A stretch of 12,058 nucleotides of DNA from CAYWTX01 sp964461295 (GTDB lineage: Bacteria; Planctomycetota; Phycisphaerae; SM23-33), in assembly GCA_964461295.1 (NCBI GenBank), contig CAYWTX010000045.1:1-12058 (forward strand), in the 5' to 3' direction. Every line of letters starts with the position of its first letter. The first letter of the stretch is position 1. Below the pieces are notes generated by a model, which had not been told where the DNA came from, searched no databases, and saw only the letters and a list, made by a program, of their open reading frames with translations. Of the stretch, positions 5,968 to 12,058 are shown piece after piece. A program made the translations under genes and the position numbers.

Positions 5968-6900
5968 ATGGACTACAAGGGATTCGTCGAACAACAAGTG
6001 GAAGAGCTGCGCCGGACGGTGGGCGACGAGATTGCCGTCAACGCCTTGAGCGGCGGCGTCGACAGCTCCGTTGTGACGGCCCTAGGCCATCGTGCGCTGG
6101 GCCAGAAACTCAAGACGGTGTTCGTGGACAATGCCCTGATGCGCGAAGGTGAGCCCCAGCGTGTCGTCCAGGCCTTCGCGGCCTTGGGCATCCCGGTGGA
6201 GCTGGTCGATGCCCGACGCGAGTTTCTCGGGGCGTTGAAGGGGCTTACCGATCCGGAAGAGAAGCGCAATGCCATCACCTCCACCTTCTACAAGGCCGTG
6301 TTCGGCCGGATCGTGAAGCAGTCTGGCGCCAAGTTCCTGCTGCATGGGACCATCCTGACCGACATCGAGGAGACAGTGGCCGGCATCAAACGCCAACACA
6401 ACATACTGGCGCAGATCGGGATTGATCCGCAGCAAGCGTACGGCTACCACGTCCTGGAGCCGCTCAAGACCTTGCGCAAGGACGGCGTGCGCGAAGTGGC
6501 CAAGTGCCTCGGACTGCCAGGCGACATGACCAGACGGATCCCGTTCCCTGGCCCAGCCCTGGCAACGCGGATAGTAGGCGCAGTGACGGAAGAACGCCTG
6601 GCGACGGTGCGAGCGGCTACAGAGATCGTGGAAGAGGAGCTTGCCTCGACCGGCGCGTTTCAGTATCTGGCGGTGCTGTTGAATGACCACGCGACCGGCA
6701 TCCGCAACGGCAAGCGCGAGTTTGGGCAGATCATCGTTGTCCGGTGCATCGAAAGCACCGACGCTCGTAAGGCGACCGTTACCGAACTGGGCTGGGAGAA
6801 GCTTCATAGCCTGGCACAGCGCATCACGAGCATCCCCGGTGTGAACCGGTGCCTCTACGATCTCACGCCCAAGCCGCCGGCCACCGTCGAATACGTCTGA
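5968..6900 (+). CDS. guaA: Standalone GMP-synthetase-like ATP pyrophosphatase (GuaA C-terminal half), divergent
   Basis: Classical GMP synthetase aminates XMP with ATP and glutamine-derived ammonia. This 310-residue protein has only the ATP-pyrophosphatase and dimerisation domains; the glutaminase domain is absent, as in split archaeal-type enzymes. AAGGAA precedes the ATG. The PP-loop is intact: LSGGVDSS at residues 27-34. Next come VFVDNALMREGE, FLGALKGLTDPEEKRNAI, FLLHGTILTDIEE, RRIPFPGPALATRIVGAVTEE and the family C-terminus PGVNRCLYDLTPKPPATVEY. It departs from GuaA at substrate-side loops. IKSHHNVGGL-type lid residues read IKRQHNILAQIG, the stretch that normally contains VGVMGDGR reads ATGIRNGKREFG, and the MTAxW motif reads ARKATVTEL. 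It may therefore be a paralog acting on another substrate. The hisF-like gene follows by 32 bp. Confidence 0.85.
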   Translation: MDYKGFVEQQVEELRRTVGDEIAVNALSGGVDSSVVTALGHRALGQKLKTVFVDNALMREGEPQRVVQAFAALGIPVELVDARREFLGALKGLTDPEEKRNAITSTFYKAVFGRIVKQSGAKFLLHGTILTDIEETVAGIKRQHNILAQIGIDPQQAYGYHVLEPLKTLRKDGVREVAKCLGLPGDMTRRIPFPGPALATRIVGAVTEERLATVRAATEIVEEELASTGAFQYLAVLLNDHATGIRNGKREFGQIIVVRCIESTDARKATVTELGWEKLHSLAQRITSIPGVNRCLYDLTPKPPATVEYV

Positions 6901-6932
6901 AAGGCAGCATCAGCCGCCGACAAGGAGTACGC

Positions 6933-7724
6933 ATGGACCGTGAAATACTGATCATGCCGTGCTTGGACATGCGGGACGGGCGCGTGGTGAAGGGAGTGCG
7001 GTTCGTCGATATCCGTGACGCGGGCGACCCCGTCGAGTGCGCGATGGCCTACTGCCAGGCCGGGGCGGACGAACTGGCCATGCTCGACATCACGGCCACG
7101 GTGGAGAAGCGCCGGACGATGCTCGACGTGGTGCGCCGTGTGGCTGACGTGGTCACCGTGCCGTTTACCGTCGGGGGCGGCATCGGCGACGTGGCGACCG
7201 CCGCAGCCGTCGTCGGCGCGGGCGCAGATCGCGTGTCGATCAGCAGTGCCGCCTTCCGCGACCCGACGATGGTGCCGCAGATCGTCCGCGAGTTAGGTCC
7301 GAAGGTCACCGTCGCAATCGACGTGGACCGCAACGAACGCTTGCCGTCGGGGTATGAGGTCTACATTGATGGCGGCCGGACGCCCACCGGCACTGACGCC
7401 GTTGAGTTTGCACGGAAGGTCGACGGCTGGGGTGTGCCGGTGATCCTGCCCACGAGCAAGGCCAGCGACGGCACTCTGGACGGGTACGATCTGCCCATCA
7501 TCCGGAAGATCGCCGAGGCGACTTCGGCTGCGGTGGTCGCATCCGGTGGAGCGGGGAAGCTGGAACACTTTCTCGATGCGGCGCGGGCCGGTGCGGGCGT
7601 ACTGCTGGCGGCGTCGGTGTTCCACTTCAACATCATCAGTATCACCGAGTTGAAACGGTACCTTGCGGCTCGCTGTGTCCGCATCAGACAGACCGGCACC
7701 CCTGATGGTTCGGGCTTGCCCTGA
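6933..7724 (+). CDS. hisF: HisF-like imidazole glycerol phosphate synthase cyclase subunit, divergent
   Basis: HisF is a TIM-barrel cyclase that takes ammonia from HisH to make imidazole glycerol phosphate in histidine synthesis. The product has 263 residues, normal for the family, from ATG 6933 with AAGGAG upstream. Catalytic aspartates are in place: PCLDMRDGRVVKG (D12, equal to D11 of Thermotoga HisF) and VAIDVDRN (D130). Also intact are ELAMLDITAT, FTVGGGIGD, DGTLDGYD, VVASGGAGKLEH and the LLAASVFHF phosphate-binding end. By hand alignment three of the four residues of the HisF ammonia gate (R5, E46, K99, E167) differ: L6, R100 and V170, with E47 kept. The usual LLTSMDRDGT reads LPTSKASDGT. 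No hisH or other his gene is in the window. It forms a likely operon with the ATP-pyrophosphatase gene 32 bp upstream. A paralog with a changed role is as likely as a true HisF. Confidence 0.88.
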   Translation: MDREILIMPCLDMRDGRVVKGVRFVDIRDAGDPVECAMAYCQAGADELAMLDITATVEKRRTMLDVVRRVADVVTVPFTVGGGIGDVATAAAVVGAGADRVSISSAAFRDPTMVPQIVRELGPKVTVAIDVDRNERLPSGYEVYIDGGRTPTGTDAVEFARKVDGWGVPVILPTSKASDGTLDGYDLPIIRKIAEATSAAVVASGGAGKLEHFLDAARAGAGVLLAASVFHFNIISITELKRYLAARCVRIRQTGTPDGSGLP

Positions 7725-7936
7725 AGATCGTTGCCGCAAGATGCGTCTGGCCAGCGAGCCAACTGAGACGCTTGAGGCCGTCTGAGTACGCTGTCCCTGT
7801 CCCTCCTGTAGGGGCTATAGTGGTCCAGCGACTTCCCCGCCGCCCAGATCCCGAACAGACCTGGGGGTTCAACCGTGGGCCGTCTCATGGTAACCTCTGG
7901 CCTCGGAGAAACTAACGAGGTCCAGGAGGCCAACCA

Positions 7937-8194
7937 GTGCCCGACCAGTCTTTCCCAGACATCCCTGTGCTTTCCGGATGGGCTAGGAACGTCAAGTCGG
8001 CGGTCTTGCACGTCATCTCTCTGGCCCACTACGCTATCGTGGCAACTCGCGGCTGGGCTGCCAACAGCATCAACGCACGCGTCCGGCCTGGTGGCGAAGA
8101 CCCGTGGCTGCCCGGGGCGCACTTGGATGTGGCCGTCGACTACCTCGACGGCCGGAAGCACCTGCCCCTCGTCAAGCTCAAGCGGGCGGCGTAG
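7937..8194 (+). pseudogene. Internally deleted transposase: N-terminus joined in frame to C-terminus (copy B)
   Basis: The frame starts at GTG 7937, just behind AGGAGG, and encodes 85 residues. Residues 1-49 match copy A (WARNVKSAVLHVISLAHYA, RGWAANSINARV). From about residue 58 the sequence (PGAHLDVAVDYLDGRKHLPL VKLKRAA) looks like the C-terminal end of the same transposase family, whose members typically finish with a HLP-x-V-x-LKR-x-A pattern. Roughly 250-300 residues including the DDE domain are missing, yet the frame is open. It cannot transpose itself. Whether the mini-protein is made, for instance as an end-binding inhibitor, is open. Confidence 0.65.
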
Positions 8195-8337
8195 CGCCGC
8201 CATCGGCCATGGCTCCTGTTGTCGGGATCGCTCTGTGCCCGTACTCGCCGCGGAAGCACCTCACCCCCACAAGCTGTGCTTGATCCTGGTCAGCCTGCGC
8301 AATCGATTATCAGTCTCCCCTCACATCGGGCCCTCAA

Positions 8338-8370
8338 TGGCCCGAATCCCACCCAAACAACGGCCTCACG
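8338..8370 (+). pseudogene. Short transposase-like fragment (MARIPPKQRPH)
   Basis: Eleven residues, MARIPPKQRPH, match a motif that in this transposase family follows the N-terminal block shown by copies A and B (typically ...DARMARIPPHRRPHY). Neither flank continues the similarity. It may be a scrambled piece of copy B or of another copy. The match is short, so confidence is low. Confidence 0.3.
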
Positions 8371-8413
8371 AAGGTCGCCGGGCCAGCACAGCTCGTCCCG
8401 AGCACGTCAACGA

Positions 8414-9583
8414 TCATGGCCGCGGCAGCGGCTCCGTGCCTTCGCCCAACACCTTCATGTACTGCGCATAGGCGTACAGGCGGTCGCGCCGCTTGCCGGT
8501 GATCTCGTGGACGATCTTCATCTTCTCCAGGGCCTCGACCGCGGAGCGAGCCGTTGGTGCTGTCACCTTCAAGCTCTCGGCCGTCAGCGGAATGGACAGG
8601 ATCGGCTTGCGCTGAAGCAGTTGGTGGACGCGATGCACGGTGCCGGCCTGGCGACCCAGCGTCTCGATCTTCTGCCGGTCCTTGTCGAACAGGGCCAGGA
8701 TCGCCTTTGCCGTGTCGGCCGCCTGCTGCGCCGTGTCGCGGATGCCCTCCAGGAAGAACCGCAACCAGGCCAGCCATTCGCCCCTGAGCCGAACATTCTG
8801 AAGCAGTTGGTAATATGCCTGCCTGTGCTGCTTGAAATACAGGGAGAGATACAACAGCGGTTCCTGTAGCGCGCCCTCGGCGCACAGGATCAACGTGATC
8901 AGCAACCGGCCCAGACGCCCATTGCCGTCCAGAAACGGGTGGATCGTCTCGAACTGCACGTGGGCCAGCGCCGCCTTGACCAGCACGGGCGTTCGCCTCG
9001 GCTGATCATGCAGGAACTTCTCCAGGTTGCCCATGCAATCGATGACCTGTTCCGATGGCGGGGGCACGTAAGCCGCGTTGCCAGGCCGCGTGCCGCCGAT
9101 CCAGTTCTGGCTGCGCCGGAATCCGCCTGGGGCCTGGTGACTGCCACGCCCTTTGGCGATGAGGACGGCATGGATTTCCTTGATCAGCCGTAGCGAGAGC
9201 GGAAAACCATCCTTGCGAAGCCGGCGCAGGCCGTGGTTCATCGCAGCGACGTAGTTGGACACTTCCTGCACGTCGTCAATGGGCACGCCGGGTGCCAGGT
9301 GGCTCTCGTGCAGCACCAGGTCCGCGAAGGAAGATTGCGTGCCCTCGATCTGCGACGACAGTAGAGCTTCCTTGCGAACGTAGCCGTACAGGAAGACGGA
9401 TGAGTCCGGCAGGAGCGTCATCAGGCCATCCAGCCGCCCCAGCGCCCGATTGGCTTGCTCCATCAAATCCTGGTCGGCCTCGTTCAGCGCCAGCGGCGGG
9501 TCGGGCGGCAGGGGCGCGGGCACGAAAGCCTGGAACGCCTCGCCGGCCGTCGAGCACTTCACGTAAGTCCCGGTCGCTTTCAT
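8414..9583 (-). CDS. Fic-domain protein (predicted AMPylase) with N-terminal inhibitory motif and C-terminal winged helix
   Basis: Fic enzymes usually transfer AMP from ATP to target proteins. The product has 389 residues; the ATG at 9583 has AAGGAGA seven bases upstream. The catalytic motif is complete: HPFLDGNGRLGR at 215-226, agreeing with HPF(D/E)GNGR apart from the usual L/D variation. An inhibitory (S/T)xxxE(G/N) motif, SSQIEG, lies at 76-81 in the N-terminal helical part, which defines a class II, self-inhibited Fic protein. The flap region reads GGFRRSQNWIGGTRPGNAAYVPPP (153-176). Residues about 310-380 form a winged helix (KPILSIPLTAESLKVTAPTARSAVEALEKM), a plausible DNA-binding domain. 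The gene stands alone, with no Phd-like antitoxin beside it, which fits internal inhibition. Its promoter carries a dyad array, so autoregulation through the winged helix is a reasonable inference. Confidence 0.93.
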   Translation of the reverse strand: MKATGTYVKCSTAGEAFQAFVPAPLPPDPPLALNEADQDLMEQANRALGRLDGLMTLLPDSSVFLYGYVRKEALLSSQIEGTQSSFADLVLHESHLAPGVPIDDVQEVSNYVAAMNHGLRRLRKDGFPLSLRLIKEIHAVLIAKGRGSHQAPGGFRRSQNWIGGTRPGNAAYVPPPSEQVIDCMGNLEKFLHDQPRRTPVLVKAALAHVQFETIHPFLDGNGRLGRLLITLILCAEGALQEPLLYLSLYFKQHRQAYYQLLQNVRLRGEWLAWLRFFLEGIRDTAQQAADTAKAILALFDKDRQKIETLGRQAGTVHRVHQLLQRKPILSIPLTAESLKVTAPTARSAVEALEKMKIVHEITGKRRDRLYAYAQYMKVLGEGTEPLPRP

Positions 9584-9596
9584 CCCGGTTCTCCTT

Positions 9597-9661
9597 GAGA
9601 AAGGATGCTTTCCTAGTCGAATCGGCTAAGAAAGGATACGGCGTTAACCTTTCTTAGTCAA
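9597..9661 (-). promoter_or_regulatory. fic promoter with overlapping operator dyads
   Basis: On the minus strand TTGACT (9661-9656), 17-bp spacer and TATCCT (9638-9633) make a good sigma-70-type promoter about 50 bases before the fic ATG. A perfect 10-bp inverted repeat, CTAAGAAAGG (9626-9635) and CCTTTCTTAG (9648-9657) with a 12-bp spacer, covers the -10 and the edge of the -35. A second, imperfect dyad follows toward the gene: AAAGG (9600-9604) and CTTTCCTAG (9608-9616). Equivalent half-sites are 31 and 41 bp apart, near whole helical turns. This is a typical repressor layout and matches the DNA-binding domain predicted in the Fic protein. Confidence 0.68.
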
Positions 9662-9908
9662 GCGGAATAAGGAAGCGGTCTTTCTTGTCCGGTGGCAGGT
9701 GTCATGCCGCGGAAGCAAGCAGAGGGCCTCTTACATGGGACCATGGCGTCTTCAGGCGGATCATCGGCGACGTGGTCGGCGCCGAGTTCCGGTGGCAACC
9801 TGGCGCAAGTCGGGGTATCTTGAGCCTGAGCTATTGGGGCGACAGGCAGCGCAGCATCCGTCAAACCCACGGGCGTAGGTTTGTCGGCGACCCATGGAAA
9901 GGCAGCGT
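9662..9908 (+). other. Intergenic stretch between fic promoter and nuclease gene
   Basis: About 250 bp without a gene I can support. Short frames exist on both strands but show no family signature, no good ribosome-binding site and no composition that stands out. No terminator with a U-tract and no clear promoter for the downstream nuclease was found. Confidence 0.5.
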
Positions 9909-10480
9909 ATGCGACCGAAACTGGTGTTTCCGCTGGCGGGTCAGCTCCTGCTGGCCTGCGTCGGCTTCTACGCCATATCCGACGGCAAGACGTCGGCCAC
10001 GCCGCCGGCGGCCACCGAGGAGGGGCTGGCCGTCTACTTCTCGCCGAAGGCTGGCTGCACGGAGGCGGTCGTCGATGCCCTGGGCAAGGCCAAGCAAACG
10101 GTCCTCGTCCAGGCGTACTCCTTCACGTCGGCGCCCATCGCAAAAGCCCTGGTCGACGCGCACAAGCGGGGCGTCAAGGTGACGGTGGTCCTGGACAAGA
10201 GCCAGGAAACGGAGAAGTATTCCTCGGCCACGTTCGTCGCCAACGCGAGCATCCCGGTGTCCATCGACGACAAGCACCGAATCGCTCGCACAACAAGATC
10301 ATCCTGATCGACGACACGGCGATCCTCACCGGGAGCTTCAACTTCACGAAGGCGGCCGAGGAGAACAACGCGAAGAACCTGCTGGTCATCGAGGGCAAGC
10401 CCAAGCTGATGGCGGCCTACCAGAAGAACTTCAAGGAGCATCGGGCGCATTCGCACGAGTACAAGCGGGAGGACAAGTAG
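9909..10480 (+). pseudogene. Secreted phospholipase-D-type nuclease (single HKD), frameshifted at the active site
   Basis: These enzymes are exported, non-specific endonucleases of the PLD superfamily that work as dimers, each subunit giving one HxKxxxxD motif. The start at 9909 is preferred over the ATG at 9894 because GGAAAGG lies in front of it. Residues 1-17 form a signal peptide ending LLLAC, a possible lipobox. The domain follows: GLAVYFSPKAGCTEAVVDAL, TVLVQAYSFTSAPIAKALVD, KRGVKVTVVLDKSQ, ANASIPVSIDDKHRIA. At 10287-10288 two extra bases (or one missing) change frame. The continuation gives HNKIILIDD, GSFNFTKAAEENNAKNLLVI and YQKNFKEHRAHSHEY to a stop at 10480. The HKD motif is intact across the shift and the total of about 190 residues is normal. 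Either a recent inactivation or a sequencing error. Confidence 0.85.
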
Positions 10481-10671
10481 CCGACAGAACCGCCCGTTGC
10501 TGTGCCGACCTGCGGCGAGCTCGTGGGCACGGAGACAGGCCCACGCAGTACCGTTCCAGCGGCCTTCGGCTCCTACAATTCCGGAGCAGCCCGGTGCGCC
10601 AACCGCTGGGCCACTACAAGCCTCACCCAGGCAGAGACCTCCAGCAGGTCGAACGAATCGGAGCGACAGCC

Positions 10672-10899
10672 ATGAACGTGCTCGATGCAATCAGAACACG
10701 GCGCAGTGTCCGGTCATACGCAGCCAAGCCCATCCCCGCGGAGGTGATGGAACGGATGCGGCAGGGCCGCTGCCTGCCGACACCGATCCCGATCCGGGCA
10801 CGGGACCAACGCCAGCCGCAGATCGAGATTCTCCGAAGGCACTACCTCGGCGATCCTCGCTTGCCGATCATCGAGATATCGGTGCGGCTGGCGGCCTGA
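10672..10899 (+). pseudogene. Truncated nitroreductase-family gene
   Basis: The frame from ATG 10672, with GGAG nearby upstream, starts NVLDAIRTRRSVRSYAAKPI PAEVMERM, the standard opening of nitroreductases (FMN-dependent NAD(P)H oxidoreductases); the RRSVRSY arginines normally contact FMN phosphate. After residue 30 the usual AARLAPSACNRQPW segment is only faintly visible as GRCLPTPIPIRARDQRQPQ, and the frame ends after 75 residues with PIIEISVRLAA. Family members are about 170-220 residues. The substrate-binding part and the C-terminal FMN-binding strand are absent, so it is almost certainly non-functional. No better continuation is visible in the other two frames. Confidence 0.65.
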
Positions 10900-11178
10900 T
10901 AGGCCACCTTGTTCGCTTGTCAGCAACCCCGGTGGGGCTGCGCGCCCACGTCAGCGCACCCGTTCATGGAGGCACGCATGAACTCCGCACGCGCCCGGAG
11001 ATACGGTCTCGGGCGACGTACAGTCAGGCCCGGCCACCGTTCGGACGCCCAAAAACGGGCTGGACAATTGGCCGGGCGCAAGCTGGACAATTGGCCGGGC
11101 CGCTACAGGAGGCACAACAGGCCGCAGCGGCGCCCGGGATCGGCTTCTCAAGGCAGTAATAGCGCACCCGTCAAGGCA
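10900..11178 (+). other. Non-coding stretch with a short tandem repeat
   Basis: About 280 bp between the nitroreductase remnant and the right-edge gene. It holds the 23-bp repeat described separately. A frame opening at ATG 10978 with GGAGG upstream stays open to the window edge, but for most of its length it is antisense to the right-edge gene and has no family signature. The direct repeat TCAAGGCA occurs at 11148 and 11171. No terminator with a U-tract was seen. Confidence 0.5.
11059..11100. repeat. Tandem direct repeat, 19 bp identical, period 23
   Basis: GCTGGACAATTGGCCGGGC occurs at 11059-11077 and again at 11082-11100 with no mismatch, separated by GCAA. The core GGACAATTGGCC contains the palindrome CAATTG. 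The period is not a multiple of three, so it is not a coding repeat. It lies between a dead gene and the 3' end of the right-edge gene; a protein-binding site pair or a duplication scar are both possible. Confidence 0.85.
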
Positions 11179-12058
11179 CTATTTCATTCCGGCCTGCTCC
11201 AGGACGATCCACCCGTCGGCGAGACGGACAGTACGCCGACCGATCTTCACCGTTGTGGCAAGCCCCTCGCCGGCAACCGTTACGTCCGGGGCCGGGCCTC
11301 TCTGGAGCGTGAAGACCGCGAAGAACGTGCCCTTCCCGCCGGCGGAGATGCTGCCGTCCGCCAGCGGACCGCCGCAGGCCAGCACGCCCGACAGCGTCGG
11401 CCCGCCGGCCGGGCCGGCTGCGAACTTGTTGCCTTCCGTTCGGACCTCCACTCCCCGCACCGGCAGCGACCAGACGAACGGCTGCCCGCCCGCGTCGGCG
11501 CCTTTGTCCGGCTTGGCGCCCGCCGAGGTCAACAGGGCGGCCAGTTCCTTGTCGTCGGCCGTGGGCTGCTTCTTCTCGGCCTTCTCGGCCGCCGCGCCCG
11601 CGATGACGGTCGGCGGGCCCATCACTTCGTCCACGACGGCCACCAGCAGCGGGCTGCCGCTGGCTCCGCTACAATCGACGGCCATCGCCCGCCTGGCGCG
11701 GATGCCGAAGTCCACCATGGCGGTGCTCCAGTACGGCAGGTTGACGACGCCCTGGGCGCCGAGGCCCTTGAGATCGGGCGTCTCGCCCTCGCGGACCTCG
11801 CGGTAGTAGGCCCGATCCAGGTTCATCTTCATCGAGTACGTCCGGTCCGCGGTCTGCCGCCAGTCCAGGATCGTCGCTCCGTGGTGGACGTTCCACGCGG
11901 CGACGTTGACGGGCTTCACCAGGAACATCGCGTCGACCCACTTGGTCCCGAAGCCGAGGAGCGTCAGGTGCGTGTTGGGCCCGGATCGGGTCACGTCGGG
12001 CGCCCAACTCCCCCGCAGCGTCTGGGTCTTGAGGTTCAGGGTCAGCAGGATGTCGTCG
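11179..12058 (-). CDS. C-terminal part of an unrecognised protein (start beyond the right edge)
   Basis: The frame is open from the window edge to a TAG at 11181-11179, giving about 292 residues; a GTG at 11994 is internal, because the frame continues upstream of it (LLTLNLKTQTLRGSW). The sequence looks beta-rich: HLTLLGFGTKWVDAMFLVKP, TYSMKMNLDRAYY, NLPYWSTAMVDFGIRARRAM, MAVDCSGASGSPLLVAVVDE. It then passes an Ala/Lys/Asp-rich linker (AAAEKAEKKQPTADDKE) and ends in further strands (GTFFAVFTLQRG, ATTVKIGRRTVRLADGWIVL). The pattern fits the C-terminal beta-sandwich of a secreted polysaccharide-degrading or surface protein. I do not recognise the family and assign no function. Codon use is like its neighbours. 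Confidence 0.65.
   Translation of the reverse strand, partial: DDILLTLNLKTQTLRGSWAPDVTRSGPNTHLTLLGFGTKWVDAMFLVKPVNVAAWNVHHGATILDWRQTADRTYSMKMNLDRAYYREVREGETPDLKGLGAQGVVNLPYWSTAMVDFGIRARRAMAVDCSGASGSPLLVAVVDEVMGPPTVIAGAAAEKAEKKQPTADDKELAALLTSAGAKPDKGADAGGQPFVWSLPVRGVEVRTEGNKFAAGPAGGPTLSGVLACGGPLADGSISAGGKGTFFAVFTLQRGPAPDVTVAGEGLATTVKIGRRTVRLADGWIVLEQAGMK

Larger units (their letters stand above)
7818..8380 (+). mobile_element. Insertion-element remnant, copy B (internally deleted)
   Basis: The left end TAGTGGTCCAGCGACTT at 7818 repeats the left end of copy A (579), and similarity runs to 8084. Beyond that this copy keeps what looks like the transposase C-terminus (to 8194) and, further on, a short block reminiscent of the transposase middle (about 8338-8370). 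The central catalytic part is gone. I could not find an inverted copy of the left terminus on the right, so the right limit is approximate; it lies somewhere before the end of the fic gene at 8414. The element lies 93 bp behind the hisF-like gene and does not interrupt it. Confidence 0.7.

Noticed and set aside
7766..7783. AGACG/CGTCT inverted repeat after hisF
   Set aside because: Five-bp stem with an 8-base loop and no U-tract; too weak for a terminator or an operator.
7361..8203. 280-codon minus-strand frame spanning hisF and the element remnant
   Set aside because: Antisense to hisF and to the transposase remnant; no recognisable protein.
8414..9583. Fic/Doc toxin with separate antitoxin
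   Set aside because: No small antitoxin gene lies next to it, and the protein carries its own N-terminal SSQIEG inhibitory motif, which fits a class II Fic protein.
10978..12058. Plus-strand frame with GGAGG before ATG, open to the window edge
   Set aside because: Mostly antisense to the right-edge gene, arginine-rich in the way GC-rich shadow frames are, with no recognisable domain.
1..12058. CRISPR array, tRNA or rRNA genes, phage structural genes
   Set aside because: No regularly spaced repeats, no tRNA cloverleaf or rRNA-conserved words, and no phage-like proteins were seen on either strand.

Overview
The window is GC-rich throughout. Its gene content points to a bacterium of the Planctomycetota or a close relative. 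The clues are a planctomycete-type DDE transposase family present as two degenerate copies, a GH29 fucosidase remnant, a small HU protein next to a lysine/alanine-rich DNA-binding protein, and a standalone GMP-synthetase-like ATP pyrophosphatase. This assignment is an inference; no rRNA, tRNA or other taxonomic marker lies in the window.

Layout. Positions 1-91 (minus) hold the start of an IS630-type transposase that runs off the left edge. Positions 178-578 (plus) are the 5' part of an alpha-L-fucosidase gene, broken by an in-frame stop and cut off where an insertion-element end begins at 579. Positions 898-1945 (minus) carry a two-gene nucleoid-protein operon: HU first, then a coiled-coil protein with two predicted helix-turn-helix domains. 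Positions 2092-3968 (minus) carry a recD2 gene that has lost its central ATPase core in frame, followed by a small ATGA-coupled protein with a weak GNAT look. After a 47-codon remnant (4072-4215), positions 4212-7724 (plus) carry three intact genes: a DUF1846 protein, a divergent GMP-synthetase-like ATP pyrophosphatase, and a divergent HisF. Positions 7818 to about 8380 hold a second copy of the same insertion element, internally deleted. Positions 8414-9583 (minus) encode a Fic-domain AMPylase-type protein with a promoter and a well-formed operator array. Positions 9909-10480 (plus) are a secreted phospholipase-D-type nuclease with a frameshift at its catalytic HKD motif. Positions 10672-10899 (plus) are a truncated nitroreductase. 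The right edge (minus, 11179 to end) is the C-terminal part of an unrecognised protein.

Working together. The clearest functional unit is 4212-7724. The second and third genes are both acceptor (synthase) halves of glutamine amidotransferase families, and no glutaminase gene accompanies either one. Both have drifted at positions that normally matter for their classical roles, so a non-canonical ATP-dependent amidation or nucleotide-like pathway is possible. The other striking theme is decay: at least seven genes are broken or internally deleted in 12 kb, around two copies of one insertion element. This looks like an accessory region in erosion, although assembly error cannot be excluded for the single frameshift. 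The Fic gene has the best-preserved regulatory region: four half-sites of one motif overlap a good sigma-70-like promoter, which suggests tight and possibly autogenous control.
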